A stretch of DNA of 15,673 nucleotides, taken from assembly GCA_022567015.1 (NCBI GenBank), contig JADFHR010000049.1:1-15673 (forward strand). The letters are read 5' to 3'. Shown here one piece after another: positions 1 to 5,759 of the stretch (positions are counted from its first letter, which is position 1; each line of letters opens with the position of its first letter). This stretch comes from Pseudomonadota bacterium. Its GTDB lineage: Bacteria > Pseudomonadota > Alphaproteobacteria > Rhodospirillales > 2-02-FULL-58-16. Position numbers and translations under genes: made by a program. The notes beneath the pieces are model-generated. The model was given only the letters and a program-made list of their open reading frames with translations, made no database searches and was not told the origin of the DNA.

Positions 1-383
1 TCGGTGGCGGCCGCCTCGGCGGCGACGGCGGCCGATTCGGCGGTCACGGCGGCGGCGGCGGCCTTGTCGGCGGCGGTCACCGCGGCGCTCGCGGCGCGGG
101 CGTCGGCGTCCGGTCCGCCGAGGAAATTGCGCAAATCGACCTTGATGTCGAAGGCGATCTCATCGGGCAGTTTGATCGGCGGGCCGCCGCCGAGGTCGGC
201 CGGCGCCACCTTCCGGCCCCTGACGTCGACGCCCGGGCGGTACTCCACGTCCGCCGCGGCCACGTGTGCGACGACGCGCCGGCAGTCGCCGGCCGTCACC
301 GTGACCACCTGTTCGGCCGCGGCCGGAGCCGGGAGCAGCCCCGCGAACGCGCACAGGACGGCGGCTGACCAGTTCTTCGCCAT
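1..383 (-). CDS. Exported Ala-rich conserved hypothetical protein (5' part, runs off window)
   Basis: Only the first 127 codons are visible; the gene continues beyond position 1. The start ATG (383-381) opens a good signal peptide: MAKNW, a hydrophobic stretch, then PAPAAA before EQVVTV, so cleavage near residue 23 is likely. A short globular part follows, with a Cys (GDCRRVV), the phrase VEYRPGVDVRGRKVAPADLGGG, and LPDEIAFDIKVDL near residues 70-85. From about residue 95 the protein becomes a low-complexity Ala/Glu/Asp/Lys/Val tract, which suggests a long helix or coiled coil. I have an impression of similar conserved hypothetical proteins in Rhodospirillales but no function to name. The start is supported by the signal peptide rather than by a strong ribosome-binding site. 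The Ala-rich plus-strand reading of the same bases is a shadow. Confidence 0.72.
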   Translation of the reverse strand, partial: MAKNWSAAVLCAFAGLLPAPAAAEQVVTVTAGDCRRVVAHVAAADVEYRPGVDVRGRKVAPADLGGGPPIKLPDEIAFDIKVDLRNFLGGPDADARAASAAVTAADKAAAAAVTAESAAVAAEAAAT

Positions 384-639
384 GGGGCCATGATTTCGCT
401 TCGCCGTTAACAAATCTCTAAGCCCCCGTTTCCCAGGTGAAACCGGTATTCCATGCCGCGGGAAGGCGATTCTGTTATAAGAATCAATATAGTGAGGCAT
501 ATATGGAGCGGCCGGCATGAAGCTCCCCGTGGGTGAATCGAAACGGGAGGAAATTCCGGTCGATTTGTCCTCCCTTCGGTCGTTCTTTTCGAACCGACCG
601 CCGCCTCAAGCTTGAATTCCACGGTTCCAAGGTTACATC
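384..639. other. Intergenic stretch without a convincing gene
   Basis: This lies between the minus-strand exported protein and the transposase remnant. It holds a perfect 6-bp inverted repeat, GATTCT-GTTATA-AGAATC (468-485), in an AT-rich patch that could be an operator or part of a promoter. Two tiny plus-strand ORFs overlap by ATGA: a 5-codon one (503-520, preceded by GAGG) and a 32-codon one (517-615). Neither resembles anything I know. A 71-codon minus-strand ORF here looks like chance. Confidence 0.4.
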
Positions 640-875
640 AGACGCTGGATTGCTCGCCTAAACAACGAGGTTCATCTCCAGCTTCATGGGTTGGCCTGCA
701 ATCTCGCCGACTTTGATGCGCACGCTTGCGTCGCCGAAGGAAGTGGAACACCGGTCGTCGACCACCCTGCGGGAGAAGCCGGTCAAGGTCGGTGCCACGG
801 TTGTCCGCCATGGCCGCTATGTCACGTTCCGATTGGCCGAGGGTGCCGTGCCGGGGAAATCCACGGCGAGATATA
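640..875 (+). pseudogene. Decayed C-terminal fragment of an IS1380-family transposase
   Basis: Frame-by-frame reading gives NNEVHLQLHGLACNLADF (661-714). A one-base shift follows, then LMRTLASPKEVEH and TTLREKPVKVGATVVRHGRYVTFRLAEGAVPG (up to about 860). A second shift gives a short piece ending EIHGEI and a stop near 875. Together these match the C-terminal end of IS1380-family transposases (LQLHALAYNLANFMRTLALPKEVEHWSLTTLREKLVKIGAKVVRHGRYV...). The catalytic domain and inverted repeats are absent, and at least two frameshifts are needed, so it is a dead remnant. It reads in frame into the TPR gene downstream, which creates a false long ORF. The family call is from memory of the conserved tail. 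Confidence 0.62.
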
Positions 876-1033
876 AAACGATGGGATGGGTGTGTCTGGA
901 TGATGAAAAACCGGGCCGAACGGGCTTCCGAATACGGCCAGATTACCAAAATCGGACTGTCAGAAGGCTGTTGTGTCGGCGGGGCGGGTTTCCTAGTCTC
1001 GCCGCTGGCGAAGACGGTTGGGAAGGCCCGATC

Positions 1034-1879
1034 ATGAAATACGCGATAGTGATCCTGGCGGTCTCCATCCTCGCCGGGGCCGCACCGGCCCGGGCGGAAG
1101 TCCGCGCCGACGTGGAGGCCGGGGACAAGGCGCGTCACGGCGGCGCGTTCACGGAGGCGGCCGGGCTGTACACCCAGGCCATCAGGTCGGGCCATATAGA
1201 CGGCGCGGCGTTGGCCGGGGCCTATGTGAAGCGGGGCGACACGTACCGGGACCAGGGTCTTTACGACCAGGCGATTTCCGATTTCGCCGCGGCGTTGAAG
1301 ATAAACCCCGGCCATGCCGAGGCGCTGAACGGCCGGGGGCTCGTTTTTGCGAAAAAGGGCCTGTATGACCGGGCCATCGCGGATTACGGCACCGCCCTCA
1401 AGCTCAAGCCGGATTTCGCGTTCGCCTACAACAACCTGGGAAGGGCGTACTTCTACCAGGGCAATTTTTCCGAGGCCGCGGCGAGCTTCGAAAACCGGCT
1501 GAAAATAAAGCCCCGGCACGTGTATCCCATGCTGTGGCTGTACCTGGCGCGCGCCAGGATGGGCCAGGACCCCAAAACGGAACTCGCTGGCTACGTGGCC
1601 AACGCGAAAAAGGGACATTGGATTTACCAGGCGGCCCTGCTTTATCTTGGCAAAGCCACCCCGGAACAGGTTCTCGACGCGGCGAGGAAAGGCGATCCGC
1701 ATAAACGGCGGGAACGGGAAGCCGAGGCCTATTTCTATATCGGCCAATATTACCTTGTAAACGGGGACGAAAAGGCCGCCGCCGGGTATTTCAGGAAAGT
1801 CGTCGACACGGGGATCACCCGGTTTTACGAATACACGGGCGCGGAAGTGGAACTCCGGCGATTGGCGCGCGCCCGTTAA
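1034..1879 (+). CDS. Secreted tetratricopeptide-repeat protein
   Basis: A 281-residue protein with a signal peptide (MKYAIVILAVSILAGAAPARA, cleavage about 21/22), so it acts in the periplasm or outside. Tetratricopeptide repeats occupy roughly residues 28-165, including GDTYRDQGLYDQAISDFAAAL, GLVFAKKGLYDRAIADYGTAL and GRAYFYQGNFSEAAASFENRL, each followed by the K-I/L-NP or KP turn. A further TPR-like segment, EAEAYFYIGQYYLVNGDEKAA, lies near residues 235-260. The layout resembles NlpI-type periplasmic TPR scaffolds that organise protein partners, but no specific partner can be named. The start at 1034 is chosen because GGGAAGG lies just upstream and the signal peptide begins there. The open frame back to 686 is transposase debris. 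It stands alone, with 89 bases before the next gene. Confidence 0.85.
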   Translation: MKYAIVILAVSILAGAAPARAEVRADVEAGDKARHGGAFTEAAGLYTQAIRSGHIDGAALAGAYVKRGDTYRDQGLYDQAISDFAAALKINPGHAEALNGRGLVFAKKGLYDRAIADYGTALKLKPDFAFAYNNLGRAYFYQGNFSEAAASFENRLKIKPRHVYPMLWLYLARARMGQDPKTELAGYVANAKKGHWIYQAALLYLGKATPEQVLDAARKGDPHKRREREAEAYFYIGQYYLVNGDEKAAAGYFRKVVDTGITRFYEYTGAEVELRRLARAR

Positions 1880-1929
1880 CGGCGCCACCACGCGGGGCCA
1901 CCAATCCTGAATTAAAAACCACCTTCTCG

Positions 1930-1958
1930 ATTAAAGCATTTTAACGCGAAAGTACTAT
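1930..1958 (+). promoter_or_regulatory. Possible promoter for the CPVCN/cupredoxin pair
   Basis: An AT-rich patch holds ATTAAA (1930-1935), a 17-base spacer and TACTAT (1953-1958). The -10 match is good and the -35 match poor. Transcription would begin about 1965, only a few bases before the ATG at 1969. No clear Shine-Dalgarno precedes that ATG, so the message may be nearly leaderless. Confidence 0.35.
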
Positions 1959-1968
1959 CCTCCGAGCC

Positions 1969-2433
1969 ATGACATCGAGCCTGAGTTTATCCCGAATCCT
2001 GAAGGGCCTTGCGGTCGCCATTGGTTCCTTCGTCGCGCTCGGCACCCTAGCGGCGCTTTGGGAGAATCCGCTGTTTGTCCGCATGACCCCGGCCGGCGAT
2101 CTCGAGGTCGTGTTACTAGGGTTGCTCTCGGTCCTGCTGGGAACCTATGTGACGATCCGCAGGCCCTTCTGCTCCGTTAAGACGGTCGGCGTCGGTGGCG
2201 TTCTCGGGTTCATCGGAGTGGCCTGTCCCGTCTGCAACCAGGTCCTCCTGCTTCTGTTCGGCGGAGACCTCCTGCTCACCTACTTCGAGCCGGTGCGGAT
2301 ATACGTGGCCGGTGTAGGCGTGTTGGTTGTCGCGGCTGCGGTGGTGCGTGAATGGCTGCTCGTCAAGGGGCAGCCCGCGCCGGTGGCGGCGCTAGCCGCG
2401 CCAGAGTCGGATGAAGGTGCTGCAAAAGTTTGA
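1969..2433 (+). CDS. Four-helix membrane protein with intramembrane CPVCN motif
   Basis: A 154-residue protein with about four membrane segments: near residues 10-31, 45-63, 73-98 and 109-131. A cysteine lies at the end of the second (C68, RRPFCSVK) and a CxxC pair in the third (C86-P-V-C89, followed by N). The tail is Ala/Pro/Glu-rich. I recognise the pattern as an uncharacterised class of small membrane proteins bearing CPVCN, not as a named family. The cysteines suggest thiol redox chemistry or metal (copper) handling in the membrane, an inference strengthened by the cupredoxin gene 21 bases downstream on the same strand. No good ribosome-binding site is seen; the start is the first ATG after the possible promoter and gives a sensible N-terminal helix. 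Confidence 0.75.
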   Translation: MTSSLSLSRILKGLAVAIGSFVALGTLAALWENPLFVRMTPAGDLEVVLLGLLSVLLGTYVTIRRPFCSVKTVGVGGVLGFIGVACPVCNQVLLLLFGGDLLLTYFEPVRIYVAGVGVLVVAAAVVREWLLVKGQPAPVAALAAPESDEGAAKV

Positions 2434-2454
2434 CCGGCTTCCGAGAAGCACGAA

Positions 2455-2898
2455 ATGAATAGACTCTCACGCATAACGATTGCCGCAATCATCGGCCTTC
2501 AAGCGATGTTCTGGTTAGCAGCGTTCGTGTTGATGAAATTGACGCCACAGGTCACTCAAGACTCCCAGCAGACGGCACGGGCAACGGGGGCGGGAACCAT
2601 CATAGCCGTCGAAATGAACGACAATCTACGGTTCGCTCCGACGGAAATCACCATAAAAGCGGGCGATACGGTCGAGTGGCGGAACACCGGATCCGTCCGC
2701 CACACGGTAACCGCCGATCCCGGGCGCGCGCCCGGTTCGAAAAACATCGCGCTGCCCGCCGGCGCCGAAACATTTGATTCGGGTTGGGTGAAGGGCGGGC
2801 AGGTGTTCCGCTACACCTTCAGCGAGCCGGGCGTCTATCGATACATTTGCCTTCCCCATGAAGGGGCACGGATGTTTGGTACCGTGATCGTTGGCTAG
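2455..2898 (+). CDS. Membrane-anchored cupredoxin (plastocyanin-like copper protein)
   Basis: A 147-residue protein. Residues 7-28 form one membrane segment, either an uncleaved anchor or a signal peptide, and a linker runs to about residue 47. The rest is a cupredoxin fold: FAPTEITIKAGDTVEWRN (60-77), then VRHTVTAD with His83, and YICLPHEGARMFG with Cys132, His135 and Met140. These four residues make a complete type 1 (blue) copper site, so the domain should carry one electron on the outer face of the membrane. It is the second gene of a pair with the CPVCN membrane protein (21-base gap; weak GAGAAG site before the ATG). Two counted lines of its start (2461-2580) are about 53% GC, against about 67% in a counted nuoL line, so recent acquisition is possible. 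The redox partner is unknown. Confidence 0.88.
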   Translation: MNRLSRITIAAIIGLQAMFWLAAFVLMKLTPQVTQDSQQTARATGAGTIIAVEMNDNLRFAPTEITIKAGDTVEWRNTGSVRHTVTADPGRAPGSKNIALPAGAETFDSGWVKGGQVFRYTFSEPGVYRYICLPHEGARMFGTVIVG

Positions 2899-2934
2899 TG
2901 CATTTGATCCCCGGCGCCTTGCCGGCAACCCGTC

Positions 2935-2960
2935 CCCGTGATCTTTTTCCAGATTACGGG
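2935..2960 (+). terminator. Possible hairpin after the cupredoxin gene
   Basis: CCCGTGATC (2935-2943) can pair with GATTACGGG (2952-2960) as a 9-bp stem with one G-U pair and the loop TTTTTCCA. It sits 37 bases after the cupredoxin stop, between two convergent genes. There is no T-run after the stem on either strand, so it is at best a weak or factor-dependent terminator. Confidence 0.3.
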
Positions 2961-3016
2961 CTCGTGTCGCCGATATCAGCGGCATCGGGAACTTCTGGAA
3001 CCAGGTCAAGCGGCAT

Positions 3017-4075
3017 CTACTCTAAAAGCTCCGCAGAAAAGGGCGCCGCTTCGAAGCGGGCGGTGATCCCGGCGCGGCGGTCGCCGGGCCAGGCCACCAC
3101 GTTCAGGTCGAGCCGCCGCGCCATCCGCCCGCCGATGGGCAGCGGCACCAGGGCAAGGGTGTTCTCCGCCCCGTCCCCGGCCACCGGCGGCCGGCGGCTC
3201 AGCACCCGGCGGCCGTCCACATCGGCCTCCCACATGAGCTCGTACAGGTCGTAGCCCCGGTCGGCCAGGAAGCTCAGGGGCGCGAGGGTGGCCGCCGGCC
3301 GGTCCGGGTCGAACCAGTTTTCAAGCACCACCACGGGCCGCGCCCTTTCCAGCAGGCGCGCGCCGCCCCTGAGCACATCCAGTTCGTGCCCCTCGACGTC
3401 GATCTTGATCAAATCCGGCGGCGCCAGGTCGAGGGAGTCCAGGCGCCTGACGGGCACCATCGTCGCCTTTTGCCGGCCCGCCGTCCGCTCGATGCGGGCA
3501 AGGGCGCTGTGGCGGCCCTCGACCAGGGGCAGCTCCCCGTCCTCGCTCGACAGGCCCATCCGGTGGCAGGTCACCCGGTCGCCGAGGCCGGCGGCATCGA
3601 TGGTCGCCTCCAGGTCGCGGTAGGTGCCGGGCGCCGCCTCGAACGCATGCACGGTCCCCGAGAAGGCCGGGTTGGTGGCGAGCAGGACGCCATAGTAGCC
3701 CCAGTTGGCGCCGACGTCGTAGACCACGCCGCCGCCGGCCGCCACGTGATCGAAGAACGCGCTCACCTCGGGCTCGTAGCCGCCGGCGTCCAGGTGCTGG
3801 GCATAGGCCAGGAAGGCCGTGTTGGCGCCGTTGATGGCGATCCTGCGCACGCCGGCCGGGGTGGGCACCTCCATTTCGCCCCGCGCCGGCAGGCCGAGGC
3901 GGCCGTGGAGGCCGAAGAACAGGGCCTTGGCCAGTTTGCGGGTGAGCCGCCCGAGGCCCCGCGGCTTGGCGAAACCGGCGCTCACCAGCGGCCCGGCGAG
4001 CCACGGCAGGCGGGTAATACGGGCCGGATAGCGCGTGCGCACCCGCGCCCTCAGGTAGACGGGCGTTCCCCCCAT
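3017..4075 (-). CDS. FkbM-family SAM-dependent methyltransferase
   Basis: A 352-residue protein. The central FkbM methyltransferase domain has the SAM-binding loop VYDVGANWGYYG (residues 118-129), the acidic motif VHAFEAAP (142-149) and the family signature DLIKIDVEGHELDVLRGG (221-238). The family transfers methyl groups from S-adenosylmethionine, often to hydroxyls of sugars in exopolysaccharide, lipopolysaccharide or glycolipid, but the substrate here is unknown. The first 70 residues are basic and partly hydrophobic and could touch the membrane. The ATG at 4075 is preferred because GGGAAGGGAAGG lies just upstream; the frame opens further to a TTG at 4114. It stands alone, convergent with the cupredoxin gene, and no glycosyltransferase is adjacent. 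A weak -10-like TATGCT (4134-4129) lies upstream on this strand. Confidence 0.86.
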   Translation of the reverse strand: MGGTPVYLRARVRTRYPARITRLPWLAGPLVSAGFAKPRGLGRLTRKLAKALFFGLHGRLGLPARGEMEVPTPAGVRRIAINGANTAFLAYAQHLDAGGYEPEVSAFFDHVAAGGGVVYDVGANWGYYGVLLATNPAFSGTVHAFEAAPGTYRDLEATIDAAGLGDRVTCHRMGLSSEDGELPLVEGRHSALARIERTAGRQKATMVPVRRLDSLDLAPPDLIKIDVEGHELDVLRGGARLLERARPVVVLENWFDPDRPAATLAPLSFLADRGYDLYELMWEADVDGRRVLSRRPPVAGDGAENTLALVPLPIGGRMARRLDLNVVAWPGDRRAGITARFEAAPFSAELLE

Positions 4076-4259
4076 GGCCTTCCCTTCCCGGCATCGCGGC
4101 CCGGCGCGCGCCAAGCCGCGGAAAACCTAGCATAATTCGAGCGCGGGGCACGATTGGCGAAGCACCCCACCCGCCGCGGCAAGGGCGACCTCGCCACCCC
4201 GTGAGGCCCGTGCCGGCGGAAACCCGCCGCGAATCCGCCGCTCGGGGGCGAAATAGTTG

Positions 4260-4288
4260 CTGACGCGGCGAAAACGATCCCTTACTAT
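4260..4288 (+). promoter_or_regulatory. Candidate sigma-70-type promoter of a small RNA
   Basis: CTGACG (4260-4265), a 17-base spacer and TACTAT (4283-4288) match a housekeeping promoter at four positions in each box. It lies in an AT-richer patch and would start transcription near 4295 on the plus strand, where there is no protein gene before the strong terminator at 4408-4446. Confidence 0.4.
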
Positions 4289-4294
4289 CGTCGT

Positions 4295-4446
4295 TCTAAA
4301 TAATAAACAGTAAGACCCCCCAGGGGGGAACGGCCCGGGTTTTGGGAGGAAGCCGAAAGAAGACCATAAACATGGCCACGTAATCGCCGGCGGGAAAGCC
4401 GGCCCTGCGGCAAGATCGGAAACGGTCTTGCCGTTCATTTTTTCGT
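4295..4446 (+). ncRNA. Candidate small non-coding RNA
   Basis: About 150 bases between FkbM and tag (both minus strand) have the layout of an independent small RNA. A candidate promoter ends just upstream. The stretch contains the compact palindrome CCCCCC-A-GGGGGG (4316-4328), a CCGGC/GCCGG hairpin with a GGGAAA loop (4387-4402) and a textbook intrinsic terminator (4408-4446). A purine-rich single-stranded part (GGGAGGAAGCCGAAAGAAGA, about 4345-4364) lies between them and could bind pyrimidine-rich targets. I do not recognise a known RNA family, and expression is not shown. The alternative is a chance promoter match before a terminator that only blocks antisense transcription. A 103-codon minus-strand ORF across the same bases has no family resemblance and is ignored. 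Confidence 0.38.
4408..4446 (+). terminator. Strong intrinsic terminator with GAAA tetraloop
   Basis: The stem CGGCAAGATCG/CGGTCTTGCCG (4408-4418 with 4423-4433) has 11 pairs, one of them U-G. It closes on a GAAA tetraloop (4419-4422) and is followed by TTCATTTTTTCG. Stem, loop and T-run all point to termination of plus-strand transcription. On the minus strand, after tag, the same stem lacks a following T-run. Confidence 0.65.
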
Positions 4447-4481
4447 TCAGGAAACGTTTTTAAGGAATTGAAATATATCTG

Positions 4482-5042
4482 TTATTTCTCCGCGGGCCGA
4501 TCGGCACTCACCCGCGCCCAGGGGGGATCGAGCCGGGCGATGCGGCCGAAGACCGGGCAGTCGTCGCGGTGGCTGCCGGGCAGAACCCCGATGCTCATCA
4601 GGAACTCGCCCACCACCTCGCCGCCGGTGAAGCGGAAGGTCTCGCCGAACAGCTTGACCCACGCGTCCTTGTCCCGGGGGTGGTGGGCGGCGATCCAGGC
4701 GGCGAACCCGCCGTGGCTTTGGCGCAGGTCCCGCACCCGGCGGGCGTTCTCGATGATCGCCCCGACCTTGCGCCGGTTGCGGATGATGCCCGGATCGCCG
4801 AGCAGCCGCGCCACGTCGCCGGCGCCGTAGCCCGCCACCGTGTCCACGTCGAACCCATCGAAGGCGGCCACCGTGGACGGCCGCTTCTTGAGCACGATCA
4901 GCCACGACAGGCCGGCCTGGAAGATCTCCAGCGACAGGCGTTCGAGCAGGGCCGCTTCGTCCTCCAGCGGAAACCCGTACTCGTCGTCGTGATAGGGCCC
5001 GTGCAGGGGATGGCCGGGGGCAACGTCGCAGTACCAGGACAT
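4482..5042 (-). CDS. tag: DNA-3-methyladenine glycosylase I
   Basis: A 186-residue protein matching the Tag family in length and motifs. This base-excision repair enzyme removes 3-methyladenine from alkylated DNA in the cytoplasm. The zinc site of the family is complete: Cys5 (WYCDV), His18 (PYHDDEYG) near the N-terminus, and His158 and Cys162 (SHRDDC) near the C-terminus. Glu39 in LEIFQAGLSW matches the active-site glutamate of E. coli Tag, and GIIRNRRKVGAIIENARR is also typical. AAGGAG (5060-5055) lies 12 bases before the ATG, rather far. It follows the DUF1467 gene after 22 bases, so it is probably the last gene of the operon, an unusual place for tag. Confidence 0.93.
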   Translation of the reverse strand: MSWYCDVAPGHPLHGPYHDDEYGFPLEDEAALLERLSLEIFQAGLSWLIVLKKRPSTVAAFDGFDVDTVAGYGAGDVARLLGDPGIIRNRRKVGAIIENARRVRDLRQSHGGFAAWIAAHHPRDKDAWVKLFGETFRFTGGEVVGEFLMSIGVLPGSHRDDCPVFGRIARLDPPWARVSADRPAEK

Positions 5043-5064
5043 AGTCGGCCAGCGCTCCTTGGTA

Positions 5065-5307
5065 TCACTCGCGGAAGGAAATGACGCCCGAGTCGATGAC
5101 CGTGTAGACGATCCCCCAGAGGGCGCCCGAGATCACCGTGGTTATGGCGATTTTCAGCACCATGCGGGGATTCTTGGGGGCGCCCGGGGCGTGGCCTTTT
5201 TTCACGTCGTCTTCGTCGATGACGCTCTTGGCGCCCCACGGCAGCACCATGAAGATCACCAGCCACCAGATGACCAGGTAGACCGCCGTGCCGGTGGCCC
5301 ATCCCAT
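5065..5307 (-). CDS. DUF1467 family small membrane protein
   Basis: An 80-residue protein with two membrane segments, about residues 5-24 and 52-72. Between them is a charged loop containing DEDDVKKGHAPGAPKNPRM, with the loop motif GHAPGAP(K/E)NPR that is typical of DUF1467 as I know it. The function is unknown. The family is widespread in alphaproteobacteria and commonly sits next to mce, as here, where only 6 bases separate it from the mce stop. A strong GAGGAGG site lies inside the end of mce, so translation is probably coupled. Confidence 0.88.
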   Translation of the reverse strand: MGWATGTAVYLVIWWLVIFMVLPWGAKSVIDEDDVKKGHAPGAPKNPRMVLKIAITTVISGALWGIVYTVIDSGVISFRE

Positions 5308-5313
5308 GGGCGC

Positions 5314-5718
5314 CTACGCCTCCTCGAGTTCGATCAGGGTGCCGCAGAAGTCCTTGGGGTGGAGGAAGAGCACCGGCTTGCCGTGGGCGCCGGTCGCGGC
5401 TTGGCCGCCGCCGAGGACGCGGGCGCCCCGCTCCTTCAGGCGGTCCCTGGCGGCGATGATGTCGTCCACCTCGTAGCAGACATGATGCATTCCGCCCGAA
5501 GGGTGGCGCGCGAGGAACCCGGCGAGGGGCGAATCCGGCCCCAGGGGCGCGACGAGCTCGATCGACGTGTTGGCGAGGGTCACGAAGACCACGGTGACCC
5601 CGTGGTCCGGCAGGTCCTCGGGCTCGGACACCCGGGCGCCCAGGGTGTCGCGATAGACGGCGCTCGCCGCCTCCAGGTCGGGCACCGCGATGGCCACGTG
5701 ATTGAGTCTGCCGATCAT
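5314..5718 (-). CDS. mce: Methylmalonyl-CoA epimerase
   Basis: A 134-residue single-domain member of the vicinal oxygen chelate superfamily, the normal length for this enzyme. It interconverts the (2S) and (2R) forms of methylmalonyl-CoA between propionyl-CoA carboxylase and methylmalonyl-CoA mutase. The two beta-alpha-beta units carry the presumed metal site: His7 (RLNHVAIAV), Glu54 (TSIELVAP), His79 (GGMHHVCYEV) and Glu130 (GTLIELEE). PVLFLHPKDFCGTL near the end is typical of the family. The ATG at 5718 has an excellent AAGGAGGG site. That site lies inside a perfect 10-bp hairpin in the 41-base gap after rnj, so initiation may be regulated or coupled to rnj translation. Confidence 0.93.
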   Translation of the reverse strand: MIGRLNHVAIAVPDLEAASAVYRDTLGARVSEPEDLPDHGVTVVFVTLANTSIELVAPLGPDSPLAGFLARHPSGGMHHVCYEVDDIIAARDRLKERGARVLGGGQAATGAHGKPVLFLHPKDFCGTLIELEEA

Positions 5719-5720
5719 CG

Positions 5721-5755
5721 AGTACCCTCCTTAATGATGGAGGGTACTACCCTCC
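5721..5755 (-). promoter_or_regulatory. Alternative hairpins covering the mce ribosome-binding site
   Basis: In the rnj-mce gap the minus-strand RNA carries three segments: GGAGGGT (5755-5749), AGTACCCTCC (5748-5739) and GGAGGGTACT (5730-5721). The middle segment can pair perfectly over 10 bp with the third, hiding the Shine-Dalgarno of mce, or over 7 bp with the first, leaving it free. The loops are 8 and 3 bases. A ribosome finishing rnj (stop at 5762-5760) would cover the first segment. No T-run follows, so this is not a terminator. Confidence 0.5.
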
Positions 5756-5759
5756 CCCT

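Noticed and set aside
1..120. Ala-rich GCC/GGC triplet tract as a DNA repeat
   Set aside because: The units are irregular and are explained by an Ala-rich helical region of the exported protein.
686..1033. N-terminal extension of the TPR gene
   Set aside because: The extra 116 codons read as IS1380-type transposase debris. The signal peptide and Shine-Dalgarno place the start at 1034.
638..1891. 417-codon minus-strand ORF
   Set aside because: It lies opposite the transposase remnant and the TPR gene. The plus strand has the signal peptide, TPR motifs and a ribosome-binding site; the minus reading has no recognisable domain.
2911..2925. CCGGC-GCCTT-GCCGG hairpin just after the cupredoxin gene
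   Set aside because: The stem is only 5 bp with no T-run; such short GC palindromes are expected by chance in this composition.
4127..4438. 103-codon minus-strand ORF between FkbM and tag
   Set aside because: It has no family resemblance and its frame crosses the palindromes and terminator of the candidate small RNA.
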